Shown here: piece by piece, positions 1-8,313 of the stretch
How the letters are laid out: each line of letters starts with the position of its first letter
Numbering within the stretch: the first letter of the stretch is position 1
Origin: JBBRWV01 sp038248985
Lineage (GTDB): Bacteria > Planctomycetota > Phycisphaerae > WQYP01
Direction: 5' to 3'
Length of the DNA: 17,926 bases
Assembly (NCBI GenBank): GCA_038248985.1
Contig: JBBRWV010000077.1
Span: 1-17,926 of the forward strand
Notes under the pieces: model-generated
The model's input: only the letters and a program-made list of their open reading frames with translations
Told to the model about the DNA's origin: nothing
Database searches by the model: none
Made by a program: the position numbers and the translations under genes

Positions 1-36
1 ACGCGGCTCGTATCGTCCTTGAAACTTATTCGCCAT
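1..36 (-). CDS. Start of an unidentified gene, cut by the window edge
   Basis: Reading leftwards, a strong ribosome binding site AAGGAGG (about positions 43-49) lies 7 bases before an ATG at 36. It opens the sequence MANKFQGRYEPR before the window ends. Twelve codons are too few to name a product. The gene would follow the MarR regulator on the same strand after about 70 bases, so the two could be co-transcribed. A competing reading frame starts with an ATG at 104, four bases after the marR stop, and stays open to the edge, but it has no ribosome binding site. The strong Shine-Dalgarno decides for the shorter frame, which is inference. Confidence 0.4.
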   Translation of the reverse strand, partial: MANKFQGRYEPR

Positions 37-108
37 CCTAAGGCCTCCTTGCCCGCGTCGTAATTAGTCCTTTCAATGCATCGAACCACAGGCCCCTCTG
101 ACATGATA

Positions 109-543
109 TTATTTGACAGTTATTGATGCGCCGGCCCTAAGCTGGCTGAATTGGGATAGGTGTAGCTGGCGGAGGGGCTCATCGACTTTGGCGAGGATAT
201 CGCGTCCTCTGGGGGTGATGCGATTGAGGACGATGCGGCGGTCTGAGTCGGCGCGATCGCGTTCAACGAGGCCACGTTCAACGAGGCGGTCAATGAGTCG
301 CGTGACATCGGGGACACGGGAGACGAGACGCTGGCGGATGAGGCCGCAGGAAGCGCCTTTCGAGCCTTCGCCGCGGAGGATGCGGAGTACGTTGTAGGTG
401 GATTCGGAGAGGTGATGGGCTTTGAACAGACGGAGGAAGGGGAGTTCGAGGAGGGAAGAGGTGCGGAGGAGGTTGAGATAGAGTTCTTCTTCGGGGAGTT
501 CGAACGGAAGTATTTTGCCAATTTCGGCCTGAAGTTTTTTCAT
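109..543 (-). CDS. MarR-family transcriptional regulator
   Basis: This 144-residue protein is a winged helix-turn-helix DNA-binding regulator of the MarR family. Such proteins bind palindromic operators as dimers and usually respond to phenolic or oxidative signals. The recognition helix and wing are visible at about residues 75-113: VPDVTRLIDRLVERGLVER, then the charged wing with DSDRR and a following TPRG turn. The length is normal for the family. The ATG at 543 is preceded by an AAGGG-like site about 7 bases upstream. It is divergent from the large PEPCK-like gene and precedes a gene that leaves the window, and either may be its target. The last 15 or so residues do not look like the usual amphipathic dimerisation helix, so the C-terminus may be slightly altered. 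The ligand cannot be told from sequence. Confidence 0.85.
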   Translation of the reverse strand: MKKLQAEIGKILPFELPEEELYLNLLRTSSLLELPFLRLFKAHHLSESTYNVLRILRGEGSKGASCGLIRQRLVSRVPDVTRLIDRLVERGLVERDRADSDRRIVLNRITPRGRDILAKVDEPLRQLHLSQFSQLRAGASITVK

Positions 544-579
544 GGCGGGCCCTTGAGTAAAGATGTCGGCACAATAGTT

Positions 580-593
580 GGTGTAATTATACC
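580..593 (-). promoter_or_regulatory. Near-palindromic operator over the marR -10 box
   Basis: On the plus strand GGTGTAATTATACC is a 14-bp inverted repeat with a single mismatched pair. On the minus strand it contains a perfect TATAAT (591-586), about 43 bases before the marR ATG. No good -35 hexamer lies behind it. A palindrome over the -10 box is the usual arrangement for an autorepressing MarR protein. That this protein binds here is inference. Confidence 0.4.
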
Positions 594-618
594 GGGCAAT
601 GCATTATGGGGGTGTACG

Positions 619-647
619 TTGACTTGAGTGGGGTGAGCAGCCACAAT
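619..647 (+). promoter_or_regulatory. Candidate sigma-70 promoter for the PEPCK-like gene
   Basis: TTGACT (619-624) and CACAAT (642-647) are separated by 17 bases, matching the consensus at five and four positions. Transcription would start near 654 and leave a leader of about 70 bases before the ATG at 727. A weaker alternative, TTGGTG (578-583) with CATTAT (602-607), overlaps the palindrome at 580-593. Confidence 0.35.
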
Positions 648-726
648 TGAATGTGGGTAGCAAATTGCAGCGTGATGGTCGAGGTGGAATAGCGATGGAT
701 GTTGTTTTGCAAGAGGTAGAGTATTT

Positions 727-3700
727 ATGGCGTCGGATTCGCTGGACCTGGTTGCGGCATTAGGGATAGGGGCGGTTGATTACGATTGGGACTCGGCGGA
801 CGCGCGGGAGCGGGCAAAGCAGGTGAACCTGTTATTGATTGCCACGGGGTTGCCGCAGGTGGCGTCGGAGGGACTGCATCTTTCAGACATTGCGCGGTCG
901 GTACTGGAGGGGTTTAATCAACAGGCGCGTCTGTTGCGGGAGCAGCGGTGCCCGGCCGATCAGCGTATTGAGCGGTTTTTGGCGAATCATTTTTCAGGGG
1001 TAGTTGGAGCGGCACCGCTGAAGTTGCCGGATCGTACGTTGGTGCTACCGCGGCATGGGGCGGCGCGGGTTCTGAGTTTGCCGACGGACCGGGATTCGAC
1101 GGTGAGTCCGGTGTTACATTCGTACCGGGTGCGGAACGGGGTGTTGCACAATCCCAAGAGCGACCGTCGGACGACGAAAGGGACGTTTCACGTGACAGAG
1201 GGAGGGCTGCCGATCGTGGGGGATAAGTATGCGGTGCCCAAGGCGGTGTTTGGAGAGATGTTTCGCCGGGCGATGAATCCAACGGCGGACATGCTGGCGT
1301 TGCCATTTACGGCGAACCAGGAGAAATTGGCGCGTTGTTTCGTGTCGTTGTTGCTGCGGCCGATTGTGTGCCCAGCGGTGCCGGGGTATACACCGGAAAA
1401 GACCATGGAGATACGTTTTTTTGTGCCGGGTTCACTGGTGAGCAACCTCGATTTTGTGGAGTCGATATTTGGGAATGCGGGGGATCCGCACTTGGCGAGG
1501 AATGATGCGGGATTGGATGTGGAGCATTGGACGGGGCACACGGGATGTGTGGTGCTGGCACCGCACCTGGTGTCACTGACGAAGAAGGAATTGGGATTAC
1601 CCAAGTTTGCGGAGGCGACGGAGCGGCAGCGAACGGAGGGGATGTGCTGGAAGGAGGAGGGAGAGTTATACAACGATGGTCAGGCATTCAAGCTGACGTG
1701 TCGGACGGCGGAGGGGGTGATTGTGACGCTGATTGCTGATAACTATTTCGGGTACTGCAAGAAGGAAGTGAAAACGCAGATCAGTTACTCGGCGAATTTG
1801 TTCGGCAATGTGGAGGAGGAACACGCGGGCGGAGCGCTGGCGTTTGCGAGTTATTCGGCGGGCGATGAATTTATTCCGGACAGTCGGGTGCAGACGGAGC
1901 GGACATGGGATGATGTGGTGCGGGATTTTGGGGAGATGATGGATGTGAACGTGGCGGGGTATGGGGTGGACAAGAAATTTTCGCGTTTGATATACATACC
2001 GGAGGATGCGCGGGCGAGCGTGCCGCAGTTGAAGGTGTATTGGACGCGGGGTGTGACAGAGCACGCGATAGCGCTCGAGCCGGGGAAGATCTATATGACG
2101 CCGGCGGGCTACAAGCTGTCGATTGAGAAGCATCCGGGGGCGCCGAGTTGGCGGATCATTGGGACGAATGGGGAAGGGACTTTTTGTCATAAACCCTGCA
2201 CGGTATCAGGCGGGGGAAAGAGCGAGATATCCAAATCGATACGCGATTATATGTTGTACGGGCCGATTTTTGTGGCGGATATAGCGCGCGACCTGGACAA
2301 GGTGGAGGAGATATTCACGAAGGATTATTCGAATCGGTGGGCGGTCGGGCAGGCGGACAAGCCAGATTATGCGGCGCGATCGAGCCGGACGATATTGAGC
2401 ACGCAACGGACGCTGGGGAGCGTGATCAAACTGTTGACGCCGACAACGGATTATACGAAGGAGTTCAATGGGTGGCTGGGAACGATACCGAGCCACGTCT
2501 ATGCGATTGTATTTCTGATCAAGCGTTTTTACCACGCGGAGTGGGGGGCGAACTGGCGGGAGCATTTTGGGGTGGACATCATCAATGGATCCCCGGGGTA
2601 TGAATTGAAATTGGGAGAGCGGAAGTTGGTGGGGACGTACTTGCGGGTGGGGTTTCATTCGGAGATGGCGTGGCGAACATTCAAGGTGCGGCAGGATTTT
2701 GCAGCGGCAGCGAAGATTCAGACGGAAGACGACATTACGGCGAGCGTGGTGGTTCCGGCACGGTTTGTGCCGACGCTGGGGGGTGGTGGGGGAGGGGGGG
2801 ATTTGCGATCCTACAAATTTGCATTGAACTGCGAGTATCGGCTGTTTCAGAGACCGGATGATGCGGTACACAGGGGCTTGGATAAGCAGACGGAAATTGA
2901 CATGTCGCGGAAGGATAACTTCTTCAGCAACTATGAGCCGCTGGTACCGGAGGATACGCGGAAACTGGTGGCGCAGATCACGGAGTTCGAGAAGTTTTCG
3001 GCACCGATGCAGGAGACACTGAAGAACGCGGCATCCAGGGAGACGGGTTACGTGGTGTCGTCAGCGCATCCGCGATTGGTGGAAGGGAAGCCTTCGAAGA
3101 ATCCCCGGTATCTGCAGATTCGACCGGATTTGATTGAGCCATTCCATCGATATGTGGCATACCAAGGATTGCGTTTTTTCAAAGCGCTGACGATGGACAA
3201 GCCGGTGTTGACGCCGGTGAATGCGGTGCTGGTGGGGCGGCGGAATAATCCGGAGGACAAGGCTGGGAAGATTCGCGGATTGGCGGTTTACAATCCGATT
3301 CACTACCAGGAGCTTCCAGAACTCTTCATGGATTTTATTTCGTCGCTGACAGGAAAGAGTCCATCGACGACGGGTGCGGGGTCAGAGGGAGCGATGACGA
3401 AGGGGCCGTTCAATGCGCTGCGCACGATCATTGACTTGAACAATGCGCTGGTGAGTTACATTGTGACGGGGTTGGCGGGATTTTCGAGTTCGGCGGGGTA
3501 CGTGGGGCCGCGGGTGCGTGTTGATCACGACATCAGTTTGCTGGTGCCGGAGATATGGTGTCGATTGACGCCGCGGGAACGTGATCCGATGTTTTTGATC
3601 GCGGAGGGTTACCTGGAACCGTTGAAGGATTTTGTGCATGAAGGGGAGAAGATACTGGCTAGTCGGCTGGGATATCGAATTACGAACCGGTTCATCTCGG

Positions 3701-4218
3701 CATTTTTTGGGCGAGTGTTTGATAATCCCGCAAAGGTATTTGATGAGGCAATTTTGAAACCGGAGACGCAAGATCCGGCTTCATTTGCCGATGGCATCAA
3801 GAACATCACGGAGACACAGCAGAAAGTGGCGACGCAGTATATCGAGGATGGATCGGTTGAAGATGCGTGCCCGCCGCTGAAGGCACTTTTGCACATCATG
3901 GCGAAAGGGAGTTTTGAGGGGAAGGATGCGCATGATCCAGCGATACGAGGGCTGTTTACTATGGAATCCTTGCGAGGATCGGACTGGTACAAGGCGCGAT
4001 TGAAGGCGAAGCAGTTAAGGGACGTGGCGTTGTGGAAGCGGCACATTGCGTACCTGGATTCCTTTTTGTCGCGGCCTGTTTTTGCAGATGACGCGGACAA
4101 GCTGAACGTGGCTGAGCGGCGAACTTATTGCGTGGGAAATTTGCAGAAAGCGCAAAGCCCGGGGTACCTGGAGGAGCTGGCGGGAACGCTGGGGGCGGAC
4201 CCGACGGTGATGTGGTGA
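727..4218 (+). CDS. Probable PPi-type phosphoenolpyruvate carboxykinase
   Basis: This 1163-residue cytoplasmic protein has no signal peptide or membrane segment. I read it as the pyrophosphate-dependent PEP carboxykinase (EC 4.1.1.38), known from Entamoeba and Propionibacterium, which interconverts oxaloacetate plus PPi with PEP, phosphate and CO2. The support is its length, typical of that enzyme (about 130 kDa, twice ordinary PEPCK), and a P-loop-like stretch at residues 488-504, HKPCTVSGGGKSEISKS, where other PEPCKs carry their kinase loop. Other well-formed blocks are EHWTGHTGCVV (266-276) and GYCKKEVKTQISYSANLFG (342-360). A run of seven glycines at 685-691 is probably a linker between lobes. 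The start has an AGAGG site upstream. It stands alone, divergent from a MarR gene and convergent with the U32 gene 26 bases away. The assignment rests on recall of family features, not an alignment. The alternative is an uncharacterised large planctomycete protein. Confidence 0.62.
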   Translation: MASDSLDLVAALGIGAVDYDWDSADARERAKQVNLLLIATGLPQVASEGLHLSDIARSVLEGFNQQARLLREQRCPADQRIERFLANHFSGVVGAAPLKLPDRTLVLPRHGAARVLSLPTDRDSTVSPVLHSYRVRNGVLHNPKSDRRTTKGTFHVTEGGLPIVGDKYAVPKAVFGEMFRRAMNPTADMLALPFTANQEKLARCFVSLLLRPIVCPAVPGYTPEKTMEIRFFVPGSLVSNLDFVESIFGNAGDPHLARNDAGLDVEHWTGHTGCVVLAPHLVSLTKKELGLPKFAEATERQRTEGMCWKEEGELYNDGQAFKLTCRTAEGVIVTLIADNYFGYCKKEVKTQISYSANLFGNVEEEHAGGALAFASYSAGDEFIPDSRVQTERTWDDVVRDFGEMMDVNVAGYGVDKKFSRLIYIPEDARASVPQLKVYWTRGVTEHAIALEPGKIYMTPAGYKLSIEKHPGAPSWRIIGTNGEGTFCHKPCTVSGGGKSEISKSIRDYMLYGPIFVADIARDLDKVEEIFTKDYSNRWAVGQADKPDYAARSSRTILSTQRTLGSVIKLLTPTTDYTKEFNGWLGTIPSHVYAIVFLIKRFYHAEWGANWREHFGVDIINGSPGYELKLGERKLVGTYLRVGFHSEMAWRTFKVRQDFAAAAKIQTEDDITASVVVPARFVPTLGGGGGGGDLRSYKFALNCEYRLFQRPDDAVHRGLDKQTEIDMSRKDNFFSNYEPLVPEDTRKLVAQITEFEKFSAPMQETLKNAASRETGYVVSSAHPRLVEGKPSKNPRYLQIRPDLIEPFHRYVAYQGLRFFKALTMDKPVLTPVNAVLVGRRNNPEDKAGKIRGLAVYNPIHYQELPELFMDFISSLTGKSPSTTGAGSEGAMTKGPFNALRTIIDLNNALVSYIVTGLAGFSSSAGYVGPRVRVDHDISLLVPEIWCRLTPRERDPMFLIAEGYLEPLKDFVHEGEKILASRLGYRITNRFISAFFGRVFDNPAKVFDEAILKPETQDPASFADGIKNITETQQKVATQYIEDGSVEDACPPLKALLHIMAKGSFEGKDAHDPAIRGLFTMESLRGSDWYKARLKAKQLRDVALWKRHIAYLDSFLSRPVFADDADKLNVAERRTYCVGNLQKAQSPGYLEELAGTLGADPTVMW

Positions 4219-4244
4219 GGGTGAGGAAGGCTGGGATGTAGTTG

Positions 4245-6758
4245 CTATTCGTGGGCGAGGGTGCCGCGGGTGACGCCGAGTTGATTGAGGACGCGGAGGG
4301 TGCGCAGGGTTTCGATGGGGGATTCTTCGCCGGCGAGAAGGCGGGTGTAGCGATCCATGATGCGCGTCGTTTCGGCACGGTTTTCGCGGAGGAGTTCGAT
4401 GCGGAAATTGCGTATGCCGAGTTTGAGCATTTCGGGCAGGTATTCGGCCCCGGACTGGGCGACGGCGTTGTAGACGGTATTGCGACAGCCGACATCGGGG
4501 ATGAGGGGATGGGCTTCGCCGACGCGGTCGCGGAGATCGACCTTGTGGTTTTCGCAGGGGCGTCCGCAGTCACGGAAAGTTGTGCCAGTGCTGAGGGTGT
4601 GGGCAAAGACGCAGTGCTCCATGTGGAACATGGGCATGTGCTGATGAAGGACGCATTCGAAGAGAGTGGGATTGATGCGGGTGAGCATGGCGGCGAGTTG
4701 GGTCCAGTTGAGATCGTAGCTGGGGACCATGCGGATGAGGCCTTGCCTGGCGAAGATGGCGGCGGTGAGTTCGTTGGCGATGTTGAGGGAATAGTCGCCA
4801 ATCTGCGGGATGTGGGGGCAGATTTCGTGGTGGAAGCGGACGGCGGAGAGGCTACGGACGAGAAGGGCGTCGGGATTGCAGTCGCTGACTTGCTTGAGGA
4901 AACCTTCTTCGCCAGGTTTGACGATGCGGAGGGTGACGAGGGCGACGGGCATGTTGGCGGCGCGACAACGGGCGATGGCCTCTGGGTAACGGCGGACGTC
5001 TTCGAAGTCGACGTAGACCATGGAGGGGCGAGTGGGGCCGGGATGGGCAAGTACGGCGTCGAGTTGATCGAGGGTGCGAAGGAGGACGTACAGATGACTG
5101 CCAGTTGCCGAGGGTGGATTGGCAGATGACGGGGGGGCGATTTCCTGGCGGAGAATTTCGAGGGCGTCGGGTTCGGTGATGGGGTGGGCCTTGGCACGCT
5201 GGCGGAGGAGTGTTTCAGTGCATTGGCGGCGAAGGTCGTTGAGGATGCTTTTGGGGACCATGGGGCCGCCGTCCGACAGGAGGATGATGTTGCGGAGTTC
5301 GTAGGGGGTGTCGCCGAGACGGGAGAGTTGTTCGCGGATGACTGGTTCGGTGATGGGGAATTTGAGAGCCTTTTCGAGGGGTTTGTCCCAGTGGGCTTCG
5401 GCGTACTGGCTTTCAGCCGTGAGGGCGATGCGGAGGGTGTCGCCGACGCAGGCAGTGACGGTAGCATCGAGAGGGATACGCTTGACGATGATGTCGCGGC
5501 TGAAGGAGTGCTCGAGGCGTTTCATGATATGGGGATCGTTGGTTTTCCAGACGATGGCGCCGGGGTTGATGTAGGCGAGATTGATATCGCCTTCGCGGAA
5601 GTCGATTTCGAGGCGTGTTTGATAGGGGCCTTGATCCAAGCTGCGGACGGCATAGACGCGACCGCCCTGCTCGTCCTGCTCGGGATGGCCTTCGTCGAAA
5701 ACGACGCCGTCGCCAGCTTTGAGGAAGGCGTTGCGTTGATCGAGTTTGACGATGACGGCGCGAGAGGTTTTGGATTCGATGGTGCCGATGCGGGTGCCAC
5801 GGGCTTTGGGAAAGCGAGCGGAGACGAGTTGCTGGTGATTGACCCCGCCGAGGAAGCCGTGGGTGAAACCGCGGGAGAAGGTTTGTTCGAGGTCATGACG
5901 CTGGGCGTCGGTGATGACGAATTTCTGGTGGTCGACGGCGGCGTCGATGGCGGCGCGATAGGTTTGGCAGGTGGCGGCGACGTAATGGGCGGATTTGAGG
6001 CGGCCTTCGATTTTGAAACTGATGACGCCGGCCTTGGTGAGGTCATCGATGAGATCATAGGCTGCGAGATCGCTGGGACTGAGGAGGTAGGCTTTGTCAC
6101 CGAGATCTTTTTGGATGCCGTCGACCAAGAGGTCGTAGGGGAGGCGGCAGGCCTGGGCGCATTGGCCGCGGTTGGCGGAGCGGCCGCCGAAGGATTCCGA
6201 AGTGAGGCATTGTCCGGAATAGGCGACGCAGAGCGCGCCGTGAATGAAGACTTCGAGGGGCATAGCGGATTGCTGGGATATTTTGCGAATTTCTTCGAGG
6301 CCGAGTTCGCGGGCGAGGATGACGCGGTCTACACCGAGGTCTTTGACGAAGGCGATGCCACGGGGTTCGGTAAGAGTCATCTGGGTGGAGCCGTGGATGG
6401 GGAGAGAGGGGACGAGGCGATGTATGAGTTGGGCGGCACCGAGATCCTGGACGATGATGGCGTCAACACCGGCGGCGGCGACGGCTTTGAGATATTCGAC
6501 GGCTTCTGCGAGTTCATCGGAGAAGAGGAGGGTGTTGAAGGTGAGGAAACCTTTAATGTTGTGGGAGTGGAGGTAGGCGATGAGCTGAGGGAGTTCTGCG
6601 AGGGTGAAATTTTTGGCGCGGAAACGGGCGTTGAAATGGTCGAGGCCGAAGTAGACGGCATCGGCACCGTTGGCGACGGCGGCGCGCAGGGCGTCCCAAT
6701 CTCCAGCGGGGGCAAGGAGTTCGGGTTTTACGGTGGGGGGGGCAGAAACTGCGGGCAT
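4245..6758 (-). CDS. Long U32-family protein (DUF3656, RlhA-like)
   Basis: This 837-residue protein belongs to the U32 'peptidase' family, several of whose members are now known as RNA-hydroxylation enzymes rather than proteases; E. coli RlhA acts on C2501 of 23S rRNA. The N-terminal barrel opens with PELLAPAGDWDALRAAVANG (12-31). The family signature around 174-208 includes four cysteines, C177, C184, C200 and C204, of the type that holds an Fe-S cluster. A central part (about 320-510) fits the DUF3656 insert. The C-terminal part (about 555-800) has a second cysteine-rich block: C716, C731, C735 and C758, around CGRPCENHKVDLRDR. E. coli RlhA is shorter, about 660 residues. The ATG at 6758 has a weak GAGAG site. 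It lies downstream of the propeller gene, separated by a terminator. RlhA function is a family-level inference. Confidence 0.85.
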   Translation of the reverse strand: MPAVSAPPTVKPELLAPAGDWDALRAAVANGADAVYFGLDHFNARFRAKNFTLAELPQLIAYLHSHNIKGFLTFNTLLFSDELAEAVEYLKAVAAAGVDAIIVQDLGAAQLIHRLVPSLPIHGSTQMTLTEPRGIAFVKDLGVDRVILARELGLEEIRKISQQSAMPLEVFIHGALCVAYSGQCLTSESFGGRSANRGQCAQACRLPYDLLVDGIQKDLGDKAYLLSPSDLAAYDLIDDLTKAGVISFKIEGRLKSAHYVAATCQTYRAAIDAAVDHQKFVITDAQRHDLEQTFSRGFTHGFLGGVNHQQLVSARFPKARGTRIGTIESKTSRAVIVKLDQRNAFLKAGDGVVFDEGHPEQDEQGGRVYAVRSLDQGPYQTRLEIDFREGDINLAYINPGAIVWKTNDPHIMKRLEHSFSRDIIVKRIPLDATVTACVGDTLRIALTAESQYAEAHWDKPLEKALKFPITEPVIREQLSRLGDTPYELRNIILLSDGGPMVPKSILNDLRRQCTETLLRQRAKAHPITEPDALEILRQEIAPPSSANPPSATGSHLYVLLRTLDQLDAVLAHPGPTRPSMVYVDFEDVRRYPEAIARCRAANMPVALVTLRIVKPGEEGFLKQVSDCNPDALLVRSLSAVRFHHEICPHIPQIGDYSLNIANELTAAIFARQGLIRMVPSYDLNWTQLAAMLTRINPTLFECVLHQHMPMFHMEHCVFAHTLSTGTTFRDCGRPCENHKVDLRDRVGEAHPLIPDVGCRNTVYNAVAQSGAEYLPEMLKLGIRNFRIELLRENRAETTRIMDRYTRLLAGEESPIETLRTLRVLNQLGVTRGTLAHE

Positions 6759-6769
6759 TGCGAACTCTC

Positions 6770-6806
6770 AAAAAAAGAACGACCGGAGATCGGGTGATCA
6801 GCGGTC
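6770..6806 (-). terminator. Intrinsic terminator between propeller and U32 genes
   Basis: On the minus strand an inverted repeat (6806-6781) has outer arms GACCG and CGGTC and inner arms GATC and GATC, with a two-base internal mismatch and an ACCC loop. After GTTC comes a run of seven T (6776-6770). This is a classical factor-independent terminator for the propeller gene ending at 6843. A TACAAT hexamer at 6829-6824, without a good -35, would place the same hairpin inside a U32 leader. Confidence 0.65.
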
Positions 6807-6842
6807 GCGGCAACCAATACCTCATTGTACTACAACGCGGAT

Positions 6843-8081
6843 CTATTTAGCGGGTATTTCCAAGCAGACGACTTCGGCGGTATTGCGGGCGAATATTTTG
6901 CCATCGGAGTAGGAGGGCATGGTCCAGTTCTTACCGGGGAGGATTTTTTTGCGATCGACTTCATCGTATTTTTCGGGCGTGGCATCGACGAGGACCAGTT
7001 CGCCTTTGGGAGTTTGGACGAGGAGGTGATCGCCGACGAGGATGAGCGCGCCCTTGGTGCCGAAGTTTCCTTTAGACCATTTGCTGAGGCCGGTTTCGAT
7101 ATCGAGGCAGCCGAGGGGCCCGTTGTCATCGGCGCGGCCGAAGAGGCCATAGATATAGCCATTGTGATGAACGGGGGTGGACCAATGGTTGGTGTTCTGA
7201 CCTTTGGTGCGCCAGAGTTCTTCGGACTTCCAGTTTGCGCCATCTTTAGAAACACGGCAGGCCGCGGCGCCGACGCCGTAGCTGGCGGAGCAGTAAACAA
7301 TGTCGCCCTTTTTGCCGCCGACGACGGGGGATGCGGCGGTCGAGGTGCTGTAGGGATGGGCGAATTTCCAGAGGGTATCGCCGGTTTTGGGGTCGATGGA
7401 GACGAGGCCGCTTTGCATGAAGCATATGACTTGCTGAACGTTGTGGATGGTGGCGACGGTGGGGGTGGCGTGAGTGAGCACTTCATTGGTTTTTGCCCAG
7501 ACGTTGTCACCGGTCTTTTTGTTGTAGGCAAGGATTCCTTTTCCGGCACCGCCACCGACGACAATGACCAAATCGCCAACGATGACGGGTGAGGCAGCGT
7601 TGCCCCATTGAATGCCGGAAACCGGGGTGCGTCTTCCTTCGGTGGCGACATCCTGCTGCCACACGGTTTTGCCGGTTGCGGAGTTGAGGCAGAAGAGTTT
7701 TCCATAGGTGCCATAGATGAAGACATTGTCGCCATCGATGGCGGGGGTGGTGCGTGGGCCGTCGCCGCCCTGGCGGTCAGAGATGGTGCGGTCGATGGAG
7801 GTTTTCCAGAGTTCTTTGCCGGTCTTGGCGTCAAGGCCGATGGCGACTTCGCCGTCGTCACGTTTGATAAAGGCAAAGGCCTTGTCACCGGCGACAGCGA
7901 TCTGGCCGAAGGAATCACCGAGCGGGGCTTTCCAGAGTTCCCTGACGTTGGCAATTTTTTCGATGGTGGTTTTTTCGACGGTGGAATTTCCGGAGGGGCC
8001 ACGATAGTTGGGCCAGTCGGCCAGGGCGAAGGAGGCCGGGAGGGTGAGGAGGGCGATAACGAGGAGAGATTGGCGAAGCAT
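6843..8081 (-). CDS. Secreted PQQ-like beta-propeller protein
   Basis: This 412-residue exported protein has PQQ-like (BamB/quinoprotein type) propeller repeats. Residues 1-21 are a signal peptide: MLRQ, a hydrophobic core, then a probable cleavage after FALA before DWPNYRGPSGN, a start typical of planctomycete propeller proteins. Blade motifs of the form TG...W recur: DAKTGKELWK (84-93), NSATGKTVWQ, NKKTGDNVWA, DPKTGDTLWK and DIETGLSKW. The ATG at 8081 was preferred to one at 8168 because it gives a clean signal peptide and follows a GGAGA site. No dehydrogenase catalytic residues were recognised, so a structural or binding role is likelier than an alcohol dehydrogenase. The substrate is unknown. 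The 232 bases upstream hold a TATACT (8215-8210) that may be a -10 box, without a convincing -35. Confidence 0.85.
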   Translation of the reverse strand: MLRQSLLVIALLTLPASFALADWPNYRGPSGNSTVEKTTIEKIANVRELWKAPLGDSFGQIAVAGDKAFAFIKRDDGEVAIGLDAKTGKELWKTSIDRTISDRQGGDGPRTTPAIDGDNVFIYGTYGKLFCLNSATGKTVWQQDVATEGRRTPVSGIQWGNAASPVIVGDLVIVVGGGAGKGILAYNKKTGDNVWAKTNEVLTHATPTVATIHNVQQVICFMQSGLVSIDPKTGDTLWKFAHPYSTSTAASPVVGGKKGDIVYCSASYGVGAAACRVSKDGANWKSEELWRTKGQNTNHWSTPVHHNGYIYGLFGRADDNGPLGCLDIETGLSKWSKGNFGTKGALILVGDHLLVQTPKGELVLVDATPEKYDEVDRKKILPGKNWTMPSYSDGKIFARNTAEVVCLEIPAK

Positions 8082-8313
8082 GGCAGTCTCCGGAAAAGAG
8101 AAAGTGTTTAGACCAGCAAACATTGTAGGTAGTAAATGGCGGCGAGGAAGAACCACGAGGAACAACACGGCAGGAGAGTATCCTGTTGCAGAAGAAGGGA
8201 TTGTTTACAAGTATACCCGATTTGCAGAATAACAGAGCAAGAGCAAGAGCTTCCACAGGAGTGAATGGGGCGTTGAGAGGATGCAGCAGCATATGCGTGA
8301 AGAACCGGGGTGT

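Noticed and set aside
1..104. Alternative minus-strand frame starting at the ATG at 104 just after marR
   Set aside because: It has no ribosome binding site, whereas the overlapping frame from the ATG at 36 has a perfect AAGGAGG at good spacing.
2779..2799. G-rich tract encoding seven glycines in the PEPCK-like gene
   Set aside because: It could be a slippery or sequencing-prone site, but the frame is intact on both sides. A flexible linker is the simplest explanation.
3959..5467. 502-residue open frame on the minus strand overlapping the PEPCK-like and U32 genes
   Set aside because: It is Ser/Pro/Ala-rich low-complexity sequence in a shifted frame of the U32 gene, without any recognisable domain.
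5184..6797. 537-residue open frame on the plus strand opposite the U32 gene
   Set aside because: Its composition is dominated by Gly, Asp, Glu and Ala, as expected from reading GC-rich codons backwards. The U32 gene on the other strand has clear conserved motifs.
8235..8250. Short direct repeat of GAGCAA (two and a half copies)
   Set aside because: Too short and isolated to be a regulatory iteron array or satellite.
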